From JAUSPI01 sp964650385 (GTDB taxonomy: Bacteria > Desulfobacterota > Syntrophia > Syntrophales > JADFWA01): a DNA stretch of 29,211 nucleotides. Position numbers and translations under genes: made by a program. Numbering within the stretch: the stretch's first letter is position 1; every line of letters starts with the position of its first letter. A model generated the notes under the pieces. That model was not told the DNA's origin. It did not search any database and worked only from the letters and a program-made list of their open reading frames with translations. Shown here piece after piece: positions 1 to 8,526 of the stretch. The DNA lies in assembly GCA_964650385.1 (NCBI GenBank), contig CAZYTP010000025.1:1-29211 (forward strand), written 5' to 3'.

Positions 1-156
1 AATCCGTGTCTTTGCCTCGTTCAGGGTGAGTCCCAACCTCTCCAGTATTTGCCGCTCCCATATCCTGTCCAGAAAGTGCAGGTAGATGTTGGACAACAAC
101 GGTGAGATTCCTCCCCCTTGTGGTGTGCCTTTACGATTGCCCTTGTCGTGCCTCTG
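1..156 (-). pseudogene. Group II intron reverse transcriptase/maturase remnant with internal deletion
   Basis: Read on the minus strand, this stretch encodes the RT hallmark GTPQGGGISPLLSNIYLHF, followed by LDRIWER. It then continues in frame into ILERLGLTLNEAKTRI. In intact group II intron RTs these two blocks are separated by the segment carrying the catalytic YADD motif. Here they are joined directly, so the active-site segment has been deleted in frame. Upstream of about position 156 the minus-strand translation no longer resembles an RT. The fragment also runs off the left edge of the window, so its far end is unseen. I infer an inactive relic of a group II intron. Family recognition rests on the motif strings only. 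Confidence 0.72.
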
Positions 157-348
157 ACCTACGGTAATCCATTCACCAATGCCAACAAAGCCATTGATCA
201 TTTCTTTGCTTTCGGACCTGACGCAATCGCGGCCGACGGGCCGATAATGCACGGAAAGGTCCGGCTCCCCGCCGACATTATCGGGGCAACGAGGGATATT
301 CTCCTGCAATGCAGTCTGATGCCGGAAAAAAGATACCTCGAAGGCTAA
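157..348 (+). pseudogene. Unrecognised C-terminal gene remnant
   Basis: An open frame ending at TAA 346-348 encodes about 60 residues ending DILLQCSLMPEKRYLEG. Third codon positions are GC-rich, as in a real gene. No ribosome binding site or natural start precedes it, and the frame enters the reverse transcriptase remnant at its 5' side. I read it as the 3' end of a gene cut by the insertion or deletion that left the RT fragment. I do not recognise the family. It could also be chance coding potential. Confidence 0.25.
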
Positions 349-498
349 AAAGGCACACCAGTATTTCAAGAACGTCCACGTTTCTTTTCTATGGGAGAAA
401 TCTGTGGACATGCGAAAAAGTTTCTTTGGATCAACCTTGGAATTGAGGGTTATGAGCTTAAATTGTTTAAAGACTATCCATTTCTGCGGGAGTTTCTC

Positions 499-1887
499 CT
501 AACAATGATTTTCCATACTTTTTCCTGCGAAATCAACCAAAGCAGACCGCAATTCTCCCCACTCAAGAACACCGTCAAGATAGCCTTTTTCCGCATAGTC
601 CTGGGGATGAAGGGCATGATGGCGCATCTCATTAATCGCGTCCAGGGCCGGTTTGGGGGGATCCCTGTCCTTTGCTAACCGATCCAGTGCTTTGGGACCA
701 AAGACCGAAATGGAGGCATTGGGAGCAGCCCAGAAGCAGGCTGGATCAAACCCGGGCCCGGACATGGCATAGAGTCCTACTGTATAGGCCTTCCTAATAA
801 CCAGACATGCCCTCGGTGCAGTTGACAGTGCAAGGATTTTGAGGAGTTCGGTTGCTTCTACCAGCATACCGGCCTGTTCCGTTGAAACCCCAACCATGAG
901 ACCGGGATTATCCACAAGAAAAACCATGGGAATTTGATAGGTATCACAGAATCGGACAAAACGGGCCATTTTACGACAGGCCTCGGGAAAAAGAACCCCG
1001 CCTTTGTGAATGGAATTATTTGCAAGAATCCCTAAAGGCACTCCCCCGATACGGGCAAATCCCGTTAGGGCCTCAGGGGCGTAAAGCGCCTGATACTCAA
1101 GCCATGACCCTTTATCTACGAGGGTTTTTAAAACAAGCCCCATATCAAATGGTTTATTGAGATCATCCGGGATCAATTTTTCAAGGTCGGCACAGGAAGA
1201 TTCCGGCTCCTTTGGTAATGCCAGGGGCAGGCGTTCTCCGGCAATGGATGGAAGACAATCCATACATCCTTTAATCCAGTCAAAAGCCTGGCTGTCTTCC
1301 TTAAACAGCACATCCCCTGCTCCGGACAGACTGCAATGCATCCGAGCCCCTCCCAATTCTTCGGCATCAGGTGCTGTACCCAACATTAGTTTTACAGCAT
1401 CCGGGCGTCCGATCCAGACATGGGTTCCCTCCTTTATAAGGGTAAAATCCGCAAGCCTGAAGGGAAAGGTCTGGGCTGCCCCGGCATCCCCGAACAAGAC
1501 TGAAAACTGAGGAACTTTTCCATTCAATCTGGCCTGCAGGCAAAAAACCCTGCCAACCCCATTGTCAGATGCCAACAACTCATCTGAATGTTTAGGTATG
1601 GGGGTCCGTCCACCCTTGGTCTGAGGCGGAGCATCATGAAGCCACACCACAGGTGCTGGTTTTTCAATGACCCTGTTCAACCATCCAATCTTGCGATGAA
1701 AACATTCAAGCAAGTCCACAGGGCCGATTTCCGGTACCCCGGCACAGCAATATACAAATTTTTTATTAATGGTTCCGCCACCCAATATATGTATGGTGGG
1801 GTCAAGACTATCCATTGTGTGAAAAGACCCCTTATCAAACAACTCATTGATCCTGTGCCACGCAATACTGTCCGAAGCAACACTCAT
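499..1887 (-). CDS. Acyl-CoA carboxylase carboxyltransferase (PccB/MmdA/AccD superfamily), divergent
   Basis: A 462-residue protein with both crotonase-like halves of a biotin-dependent carboxyltransferase; family members are usually about 510-530 residues. The C-terminal half is well conserved: ARFVRFCDTYQIPMVFLVDNPG, spanning roughly residues 307-328, then RKAY and a GPGFDP glycine-rich loop. The N-terminal half keeps ELGGARMHCSLSGAGD near residue 180. At residues 84-98, where relatives carry the DSGGARIQEG loop, this protein has HDAPPQTKGGRTPIP, so an active-site glycine loop is replaced. No biotin carboxylase or biotin carrier gene is nearby. It is the last gene of the six-gene operon, 15 bases after the GNAT gene. 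Expected chemistry is carboxyl transfer to or from an acyl-CoA; the altered loop makes the substrate uncertain, and decarboxylation or hydration-type activity is possible. Confidence 0.85.
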   Translation of the reverse strand: MSVASDSIAWHRINELFDKGSFHTMDSLDPTIHILGGGTINKKFVYCCAGVPEIGPVDLLECFHRKIGWLNRVIEKPAPVVWLHDAPPQTKGGRTPIPKHSDELLASDNGVGRVFCLQARLNGKVPQFSVLFGDAGAAQTFPFRLADFTLIKEGTHVWIGRPDAVKLMLGTAPDAEELGGARMHCSLSGAGDVLFKEDSQAFDWIKGCMDCLPSIAGERLPLALPKEPESSCADLEKLIPDDLNKPFDMGLVLKTLVDKGSWLEYQALYAPEALTGFARIGGVPLGILANNSIHKGGVLFPEACRKMARFVRFCDTYQIPMVFLVDNPGLMVGVSTEQAGMLVEATELLKILALSTAPRACLVIRKAYTVGLYAMSGPGFDPACFWAAPNASISVFGPKALDRLAKDRDPPKPALDAINEMRHHALHPQDYAEKGYLDGVLEWGELRSALVDFAGKSMENHC

Positions 1888-1902
1888 GGTTTTCTCCTGA
1901 AT

Positions 1903-3406
1903 TCAAATTTCATTTTGCCGCCATTCTTTTTGAATAAAATCAAGCAGAATAGCTGCTGTATCCGTCCATACGGTCATGGTCTCAAAAGGGTCTTGGGTAA
2001 AATTGAGATACTGCAGCACAATGGCATCACCACCGGCAAACGCATCCGGTGAGATACCTGAAAATATAAAACCGTTATTTGCGGCTTTTTCAGCAATCAA
2101 TGCCGCTCCCATTTCCTCTATATTGATATACAGGTATATGACATCCAGCCGCTCGCTGCAGAGGCGGCGACAATTCAAAAGTACCCAGGACGCCACAGCC
2201 TCCGCATCTGAACCGCTGGACTCGATTTCGAGTATACCCACATTTAAAACAGGAACCCGCTGTATCCTCAATATCGGTGTATTAGAAACTTTTTTTGTTA
2301 CGGTATGACATTTAATATTAACCCCTGCCCTTTCATAAATCTGGCTGACAATTCCGACATAGGGGTCTGGCAGTTCAATGCGTCTTTTCCGGGGCGTTTT
2401 CAGATACCGCCATTGAAACATCCCGCTCATCTTCCCTTTTTGCAGACCGCCCATATGTTTCAAATTGACCTCTTCCGGGAACAGGTCAAGAAAGAGGGCA
2501 CAATCTGAAAAACCGTTCTGCTCAGCTATCAATTGGGAAGCGGCGTGGCCGGTTACCGATCGTGAAAATATGCTGTCCAGTTCTTTTTCCCGGGCAAGAT
2601 CCACAACAGCCTTCCATAATTTTCCGCCCAATCTGTTTTCACGGAATTTTGGATTTACAAAAAGGACTCCCAACTCTGCTCTGTCTTTCCGCCCCGGGGC
2701 AAATTTCAAAGCGCAATGCCCCATGACGATGCCCTCATTGGATACTGCAACAAGAGAAATCAATTCTTTGTTTCGGTTCATTTCAGTAATACGTTCAGGG
2801 TAATAGATATAGTCTTCATAGGTATAACCATAGGTTGAATGCGCACAACGTGATATTTCCAGGGCTTCACCGGCAACTGCAGGCCGTATGTTATAGTTGT
2901 CAACACAAATTACCCGGGCCTGTCCGGGATCGGCATCTTCCCTGCCGGATTCTTTTATAAGGCTCCGTACATGGGAGGATGCTCGCAACTTTAACAGTTC
3001 TACTGTGATTCCCTCCCGGCCCCGGTTGATAAATTCGATTTTATCCATCAGCTTTTTGGCCAGAAAAAGGCTTAAGGCATCAAGTTCCGTATCATCAAGC
3101 AGGTTATCCGGTGAAAATGAAGGCAGACGGTTAATGTCCATGGGAATGCCTTTAAACTTCATTTTTATTAATAAACCGTCTGCCCGGGTTTTAAACAAAA
3201 GAGTTACGGGATGGGCTTCATCCTGGGTTAATGCAGTATCGGTAAAAAAACTGAATGTCTCTTCAATGGCCAGGCGGATCTGCTTTTGTTCATGGGCATC
3301 AAATCCTACTCCCTCTGCAAGGGATTCTGCAAAATCCAGGGTTGACTGGATAAACCAGAGTTGAGGCGGTAGCTGATAAATGAATCTTTTGGGTCAGCAT
3401 GCTCAT
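1903..3406 (-). CDS. Degenerate HATPase (RsbW-like) domain fused to GNAT N-acetyltransferase, apparent frameshift
   Basis: The GNAT domain is clear in the middle of the protein: acyl-CoA-binding region ELGVLFVNPKFRENRLGGKL, then SRSVTGHAASQLIAEQNGF. Upstream, the same frame stays open to about 3393 and encodes an RsbW-type HATPase fold: IRLAIEETFSFF, KGIPMDI and LSLFLAKKLMDKIEFINRG. The usual N-box Asn, G1 Asp and G2 glycines are missing, so ATP hydrolysis is unlikely. No good start lies in this frame. An ATG at 3404-3406 in the neighbouring frame encodes MSMLTQKIHLSATAST, a fitting first beta strand, so a one-base shift near 3350-3360 seems to split the gene. If no shift is accepted, a start codon such as TTG 3196-3198 would cut off most of the HATPase region. 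Position: 18 bases after the PP-loop gene, 15 before the carboxyltransferase. Substrate unknown. Confidence 0.75.
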
Positions 3407-3424
3407 GAGAGGATGAAAAAGAAT

Positions 3425-4855
3425 TCATTCCCGTTCTACCCATTCCCAAAGCCCTGTGGGCAATTGATCATCAGAGGCTTTGACATCTTCAGGTCCTATA
3501 CCCAGATTCTTGGTAAGCTTGCCCAATATCCCGGGAGGCGCCCAGTAACCAAGCTCATTCACCGACCGCAATGCCTCTTCCCGTGTCACAAGGCCAAAAA
3601 AAACAGCGGCCCCCAGTTCGACAATGGACTGTGGCATGAAAACCGTATGCATGGATTTGAACCGCTGGAACTGTAAATAATCCTTTAAGGGTTCCAGGAT
3701 GCAGCTTGTGTGAAGAAGACTTTCCTGATCTGCCGGTGCTTGCCAGCCCATTTCCCTTTCTATAATTTGACTCGCATCTACCCAGGACCCATAGGCCTCA
3801 GTCTTTCTCAACCGTCCAATAAGGGGCATATAAACCGAATCGTCATTCCGGGCTTTTTGGACCAGAGCGCTCAGGTCCGAAAAAATACCGGGCATGGCAT
3901 TTTGTATTGCCGCGTGGTAATTTGACATCTCCTCCGGCCAGTGCAGAGGTGTTTTCTGGGGACGCGGCAAAGACCGGACCGAAAGGAATCCAAGGGTTTT
4001 ATCCCTGTCGGATAAAGGCGTGCCAGGTCCTGCTCCCGGTTTGACAACCACATAATCCAGTACCGAGGCCTGGACATCTTCAATCCCCAAAAAAAGATAG
4101 GGAATTCTTAATTGAGCCGCCAATGGATAAAACAGGGCAAATGCCACGGTGGGGCAGAGGCAGGGCCAGCCATGGCTATGCCATTTTTTGAGCATTGCTT
4201 CACGGACCGTGTTTATGGGTAAAGACCATTCTATAAATTCCACTTCAGGCATTCGTTTTTTTGCTCTACGGATGTTTTCGTAGGCAGCATCGCTGCAATA
4301 GGGCATATCCCAGAATGCCGCAATCACCCGAAGTTTGAGCTTCCGCGCCAGCAGCCATAATAGGTATGAGGAATCCTTGCCCCCGGTATAAAACAGCATC
4401 ACATCAAATCGTGAGTCATTGTTTTTTCGGGCCGCTTCCCTGAGTTTCTCTTCCGAGACCGTTGTAAAAACAGAGCCTGACGGCGCTTTATTTGTTTCAT
4501 AGCATTGACACAAGGCACAGACCCCTGCGTCATTGAACTCCAGGCCAGGCACCACATAATCATTGGTCACACAACGGCTGCAGACCTGCATGTTTTCAGG
4601 CGTTTTTGATTTTTTAACGGCTTCAGGCGCAACAAGGATGCCATCTTGAATTAACCGATTCATCTCCTGTTCTGCGCAGTCTGCTGAAAGGGGATCACCA
4701 TTTTGTAAATAGCCGGCCAGTTCCTGGGAAATTTTCCGCATAAGATCGTGGTGATGGGGTGGGTTCCTGATCCCGTAGTATAACAAAAAAGGCAGACCCT
4801 CCATGTGGACAAGCTTCCAGCGTGATTGCAACACCAGTTTACCGGGTTTTATCAT
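3425..4855 (-). CDS. PP-loop ATP pyrophosphatase with Cys4 zinc site (N-acetyl sugar amidotransferase-like)
   Basis: A 476-residue protein. Residues 1-85 form a small domain resembling PqqD-like or winged-helix modules (ending LIQDGILV). A zinc-knuckle pair follows, with Cys92 and Cys95, then Cys113 and Cys116, in the arrangement seen in WbpG/PseA-type sugar amidotransferases (CSRCV, then GVCALC). The PP-loop is FYTGGKDSSY at about 155-164, the ATP-binding signature of enzymes that adenylate a carbonyl oxygen before replacing it with N or S. The C-terminal 200 residues are unassigned. The start ATG overlaps the ThiF stop as ATGA, so the two are translationally coupled. In this operon it most plausibly works with the E1-like enzyme on sulfur or nitrogen transfer. 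That role is inference; the family and the ATP motif are read directly. Confidence 0.8.
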   Translation of the reverse strand: MIKPGKLVLQSRWKLVHMEGLPFLLYYGIRNPPHHHDLMRKISQELAGYLQNGDPLSADCAEQEMNRLIQDGILVAPEAVKKSKTPENMQVCSRCVTNDYVVPGLEFNDAGVCALCQCYETNKAPSGSVFTTVSEEKLREAARKNNDSRFDVMLFYTGGKDSSYLLWLLARKLKLRVIAAFWDMPYCSDAAYENIRRAKKRMPEVEFIEWSLPINTVREAMLKKWHSHGWPCLCPTVAFALFYPLAAQLRIPYLFLGIEDVQASVLDYVVVKPGAGPGTPLSDRDKTLGFLSVRSLPRPQKTPLHWPEEMSNYHAAIQNAMPGIFSDLSALVQKARNDDSVYMPLIGRLRKTEAYGSWVDASQIIEREMGWQAPADQESLLHTSCILEPLKDYLQFQRFKSMHTVFMPQSIVELGAAVFFGLVTREEALRSVNELGYWAPPGILGKLTKNLGIGPEDVKASDDQLPTGLWEWVERE

Positions 4856-5664
4856 AATGATTCCTCTTTCATGTCATAGACTTCATACAAACGATTGAGG
4901 AGGTCAACATACAGGGCCTTTGGTGCCGTAACAAGATCCTTTGCCGGCCGGATACCCATGATATAAAGGGCAATCTCCGTTGCGACCAGCCCCCCGTTCA
5001 CGGTGGCAATTCCGGCGCAATTGGAAAGATAGGAACGGCGCCCCTCAATCATATCCTTTACAAGTCCTCCGTAGCGATTTTCTCCCAGCAGTTTTTCCAG
5101 TGGCAGCTTATGGGAGGCCCACAATGCCGGGTCTTCAGGTGCATCATAAAGGCTTTCAAGTGTCATCCCGGAAGGGTCCAATATGATCATGGCTGTGCCC
5201 AGGCCTGAGATGGGTGCTGTAAAATTATAAAGATTGGCGCGCCTCACAGCCTGGGCAAACTGCGCCTTATAGTCAAACCCGATATAATCGATGGCATCAA
5301 TTGCCGCATGGGCCCCCTCAAGCAGATCATCCAGTTCAGCATCGGTCCGGGGAGCATAATCCAGGGCCGTCACTGTCATAAAGGGATTGACGTCACGTAA
5401 AAGTTCCATCGTTGCAATGGCCTTGTTTTTACCGATATTGGATTTGGTTGCACCAAACTGCCTGTTCATATCCGGTTCATCAAAAACACCTGGATCAAAA
5501 ATCACCAATTCGCCGATCCCCATTTTGGCGAGGGTGGCCGCCTCAATACCGCCCACACCGCCCACTCCTGCAACCACGACCTTGGCATTTTTGAATAAGT
5601 CTTGCTGGCCCTCAGTGAAAATACCGATATTCCGCTGGTAACAGACGTTATAATCCATCTTCAT
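4852..5664 (-). CDS. ThiF/MoeB/HesA-family E1-like adenylyltransferase
   Basis: A 270-residue Rossmann protein. Residues 30-40 carry the ATP loop VAGVGGVGG. Asp57 in the VIFDPG segment, Asn67-Arg68 in the DEPDMNRQFG segment and Lys79/Lys81 match the ATP-binding residues of E1-like enzymes. The paired CxxC zinc motifs of MoeB and ThiF are absent; the only cysteines are Cys8 and Cys216 (SNCAG), the latter a candidate catalytic thiol. E1-like proteins adenylate the C-terminal carboxylate of a ubiquitin-like carrier or peptide, or a small carboxylate. No ubiquitin-like or ThiS-like carrier is encoded nearby, so the substrate is open. Its start codon overlaps the MFS stop (TAATG) and its stop overlaps the next start (ATGA), which argues for a shared pathway. 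Confidence 0.85.
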   Translation of the reverse strand: MKMDYNVCYQRNIGIFTEGQQDLFKNAKVVVAGVGGVGGIEAATLAKMGIGELVIFDPGVFDEPDMNRQFGATKSNIGKNKAIATMELLRDVNPFMTVTALDYAPRTDAELDDLLEGAHAAIDAIDYIGFDYKAQFAQAVRRANLYNFTAPISGLGTAMIILDPSGMTLESLYDAPEDPALWASHKLPLEKLLGENRYGGLVKDMIEGRRSYLSNCAGIATVNGGLVATEIALYIMGIRPAKDLVTAPKALYVDLLNRLYEVYDMKEESL

Positions 5665-6848
5665 TATAACAACCCCCTTTTTTTGTCTTTTACATATCTG
5701 AATCTCAATGTCCAGATAACAAATGCCGCAAAAAAGATGAATCCACCAGCGATACGCAAAATGGTATGATAGCCGAACGCGGAAAGTAAAGGCTGAAAAA
5801 CAAATGGAGATACAAAAAGCCCGATAAATTTAGCACTTGTCATCATGCCCATGACACGACCCCGAGCCTGGGGCGGCACAATATGCGTCAGCACGATATT
5901 CAAATGGGGCATAGTGGTGCCAAACCCAATCCCAATGAAAACCAGACTGAAAAGCAAGCCTGTCAGGCCATTGGACAAACTTATCATATAGAAACCGGAC
6001 AACATCAAGGCTCCGCCGACCATGAAAAGGTTCCAGAGATTCATGTGCCTGGACACCCGGGCATAAAGACGGCCGGCAACAGCAGAAGCCACCGGCATGA
6101 CCGCCAGGGCAAGCCCGATGGCTGAGGCGGTCTTTATGATTCCTGTTCGGATCATAAAAAAGGGCAGTTGAGTGGGAATCACATTAAAGACCATCATGGT
6201 GCTGAATGCAAAAAAACATAAGATAATCAAGTAAACAAAAGGTGGGAGTGCATGCTGGACAACGGTTTGTTGACGCGGTGCCGGCTCGGGTGATAAAAAG
6301 GCAAAGGGCAGTATCATGAAGCCTGACAAAAAGATACTGAAGGCCCACCGCCAATGTATATCCGTAAGCAGGCCGCTTATAATCAGTGAAAGCACAATCC
6401 CGCTTGATGCAAAGGAAGACTGCATGCCCATCATATAACGCTGCTTGTCTTTGCTGTATGAATCCGCAATCATAGCGGTATTGGCAACCAGTAGGCCGCC
6501 TAAGCCAAGGCCCAATAAGGCACGACCGGCCAACAGCGTCCAGAAGCTTTGGGGGATCATACCCGAAACCCCGGCTAACGCCCAGAGAAATAATGCGCTT
6601 ATCAAGGCAGATTTGCGGCCGTAACGATCACTGAACCAGCCGAACAAAGGGGCGCCCACCGCACTGAAAAGTCCGGTAATAGCCACCAGGACTTTTGTCC
6701 AGAATTCAATGTCCGGGATCGTCTGATAAGCTGTCTTTATAGCCGGCAGTGCTGGGGCCAAGGCAGGTCCGCCCATGGAAGAAAACATGGCCGTAAAAAG
6801 CAGAGCAATCTGTAAGGCCTGTGCCGTTGATTTTTCAGATAGTCCCAT
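5664..6848 (-). CDS. Major facilitator superfamily transporter
   Basis: A 394-residue integral membrane protein of the size and hydrophobic pattern of a 12-helix MFS carrier. The loop between helices 2 and 3 has the MFS signature GWFSDRYGRKSALI. The second half repeats the pattern, with a loop containing PPQARGRVMGMM. The start is ATG at 6846-6848, 15 bases after the ligase stop, without a strong ribosome binding site, so it may rely on coupling. Lying between biosynthetic enzymes, it probably exports the product or imports a precursor; direction and substrate cannot be read from the sequence. Confidence 0.88.
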   Translation of the reverse strand: MGLSEKSTAQALQIALLFTAMFSSMGGPALAPALPAIKTAYQTIPDIEFWTKVLVAITGLFSAVGAPLFGWFSDRYGRKSALISALFLWALAGVSGMIPQSFWTLLAGRALLGLGLGGLLVANTAMIADSYSKDKQRYMMGMQSSFASSGIVLSLIISGLLTDIHWRWAFSIFLSGFMILPFAFLSPEPAPRQQTVVQHALPPFVYLIILCFFAFSTMMVFNVIPTQLPFFMIRTGIIKTASAIGLALAVMPVASAVAGRLYARVSRHMNLWNLFMVGGALMLSGFYMISLSNGLTGLLFSLVFIGIGFGTTMPHLNIVLTHIVPPQARGRVMGMMTSAKFIGLFVSPFVFQPLLSAFGYHTILRIAGGFIFFAAFVIWTLRFRYVKDKKRGLL

Positions 6849-6863
6849 ATCGTCAGGTTTGTA

Positions 6864-8255
6864 TCACATATGACGGGTTTTCCAGCCCAGTTCAAACACG
6901 GAAGAGGGCGCAGCAACAATACGAACATGACGCAGATCAGGGACAAGTTTTCTGACCTCCCTGAACTCCGACTGAACCTTTTCAAGCTCCAGTGCAAAGG
7001 TTTCAGCCAAAGCATCCAGATCTGTGTTTTCAAGGGCGTCACTCTGCTCCAATGCGACTTCAAGCATGGGGTTACCATTGCTATCTTCTATCCCTTTTAT
7101 GAGGAAACGGCCATTAAAATAGGGGGACATCACCTCTGTACTCAACGCAGTCTTTACCTGTTCCACATTGATCTTTGCTCCATAGAAAAAAACAGTATGA
7201 TCGATCCGGCCATAAAGCGCCACAAAAGGGGTTTCCCATTGAGGGACATCCAGGCCGCAATCCGTGACAAGTTGTTCTGCATCATGGCCGGCATCCTTGA
7301 GCCGTTTCAGCAGCTCAGCTTTTGGCATAAATTTCACATGGTCTCCGCTTCGGTAGCGCACAAGCGGTATCCCCTGCATCCGTGACACAACAAGTTCGCC
7401 TTCCACCTCCTCAAATAGGGTTTTTACGGGAACCTGCTGAAAAAGCATTGGCACATCGGTCTCGCCGAAAATATCCTTCCAGAGTTTATGCTTTATAAGG
7501 AGACGCCGGGCGGCAATGGTCAGCGGGTTTTCAAAACCCACATTGGCAAAATCTGTTGATCCATAGAGGCACCATACTTTGTTCAGGTCTTTTTCTCCAT
7601 GGCCAAGCAAGTCCCACATCCGCTCACGAAAGGACTCTGTAATGCCCTCTCCTCCCACCATGGTGTGGATATTCAAGGATTTAATGTCCACGCCACGGGC
7701 CGCGGCTTCCTGAAGCATATTGTTCGCAAACGGCGGATAACTCAATAGCAATGTCTGTTTAAAATGAGGACTTAACCGTTCTAACACTTCTATTACACTG
7801 TCTGTCTGTAATCCGGGAGACACAACCGCCAGCCCCGGGGTATCTTGAGCGAGCACCCGAAAGGCAAAAGAGCTCTGCATTCCCGTTCCCCACGGTCCCA
7901 GAGCAAGACCGACAACTATAAGAGTCGGCTGGGCGTCAGGGGAGACATAGTCCTTGAACAAAGCCCGCATGCCCTTGGGAAAATTGATTTCATCCTCATA
8001 CCGTCTTGGCCAGAAAAATGGTTTCTTCGAGGTACCGGAACTTCGCAACCACAGGTGGGCACAGGAAGTATCTCCATCCAGGCAAAGGTCAGGAACCGGA
8101 TATTTCATAATATAATTTGATTTATCCATGAACGGTATTTTTTCAAAATCCGCAATTGTTTTGACGTGGGGAATTGATCCTGTCTCTTCTTCAAGAAATG
8201 CTCGATATGCCGGCACCTGCTGAACCACTTGGTTATAAAGGTCTACAGGATTCAT
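6864..8255 (-). CDS. PaaK-like acyl-adenylating (AMP-forming) ligase
   Basis: A 463-residue protein from the ATG at 8253-8255. That start follows a strong AAGGAGGG site, so an in-frame extension upstream is unlikely. ANL-superfamily motifs: the phosphate loop SSGTSKKP at residues 72-79, YGSTDFANVGFE as the A5-type motif, VRYRSGDHV with the ribose-binding Asp, and YGRIDHTVFFYGAKINVEQV at the hinge and C-terminal domain. The protein ends WKTRHM, whose Lys could be the catalytic C-terminal lysine. Length and layout fit phenylacetate-CoA ligase relatives. It would activate a carboxylic acid as acyl-AMP and pass it to CoA or another acceptor. It is the first gene of the six-gene operon and probably sets the starter substrate, which I cannot name. 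Confidence 0.85.
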   Translation of the reverse strand: MNPVDLYNQVVQQVPAYRAFLEEETGSIPHVKTIADFEKIPFMDKSNYIMKYPVPDLCLDGDTSCAHLWLRSSGTSKKPFFWPRRYEDEINFPKGMRALFKDYVSPDAQPTLIVVGLALGPWGTGMQSSFAFRVLAQDTPGLAVVSPGLQTDSVIEVLERLSPHFKQTLLLSYPPFANNMLQEAAARGVDIKSLNIHTMVGGEGITESFRERMWDLLGHGEKDLNKVWCLYGSTDFANVGFENPLTIAARRLLIKHKLWKDIFGETDVPMLFQQVPVKTLFEEVEGELVVSRMQGIPLVRYRSGDHVKFMPKAELLKRLKDAGHDAEQLVTDCGLDVPQWETPFVALYGRIDHTVFFYGAKINVEQVKTALSTEVMSPYFNGRFLIKGIEDSNGNPMLEVALEQSDALENTDLDALAETFALELEKVQSEFREVRKLVPDLRHVRIVAAPSSVFELGWKTRHM

Positions 8256-8261
8256 CCATTG

Positions 8262-8269
8262 CCCTCCTT
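8262..8269 (-). promoter_or_regulatory. Ribosome binding site deciding the ligase start
   Basis: On the minus strand AAGGAGGG lies six bases before the ATG at 8253-8255. It fixes the start of the acyl-adenylating ligase and excludes the 40 in-frame residues further upstream. Confidence 0.8.
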
Positions 8270-8440
8270 TTTGGTGTAATATTGATTGAATTGATAAGAA
8301 GTCCCTTTGGGGAACTGGATTGTAGTGTGATTTCCCCTTGTGCGTCAAGGAAAAAGTAACTACAAGATATGTCATAATACGGGGACACTATACTAGTTTT
8401 TGATTAATCATCGGAATACAACAACAAACAAGGAAACCAA

Positions 8441-8470
8441 CTTTAGCCGAGCGCTAAAGATCCCGGATCT
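8441..8470. other. Two adjacent short palindromes in the spacer between tRNA-Pro and the six-gene operon
   Basis: CTTTAGC (8441-8447) pairs with GCTAAAG (8453-8459) around a five-base loop. AGATC (8458-8462) pairs with GATCT (8466-8470). They lie downstream of the tRNA terminator on the minus strand and upstream of the operon start. They could be an operator or mutually exclusive RNA hairpins. No clear sigma-70 promoter for the operon could be picked in 8271-8400. Confidence 0.35.
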
Positions 8471-8496
8471 TTAAAACAGTAGACGAAATAGCAGAC

Positions 8497-8526
8497 AAAA
8501 AAATAGGTGCTGCAAAGTACAGCACC
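8497..8526 (-). terminator. Rho-independent terminator after tRNA-Pro
   Basis: On the minus strand a perfect 7-bp stem GGTGCTG/CAGCACC (8506-8512 with 8520-8526, seven-base loop) is followed by TA and seven T residues (8497-8503). It lies 11 bases past the tRNA CCA end and would end the ispG-to-tRNA transcription unit. Confidence 0.85.

Noticed and set aside
8256..8375. 40-residue N-terminal extension of the acyl-adenylating ligase
   Set aside because: The strong AAGGAGGG site directly before ATG 8253-8255 and the lack of family similarity in the extension favour the shorter protein.
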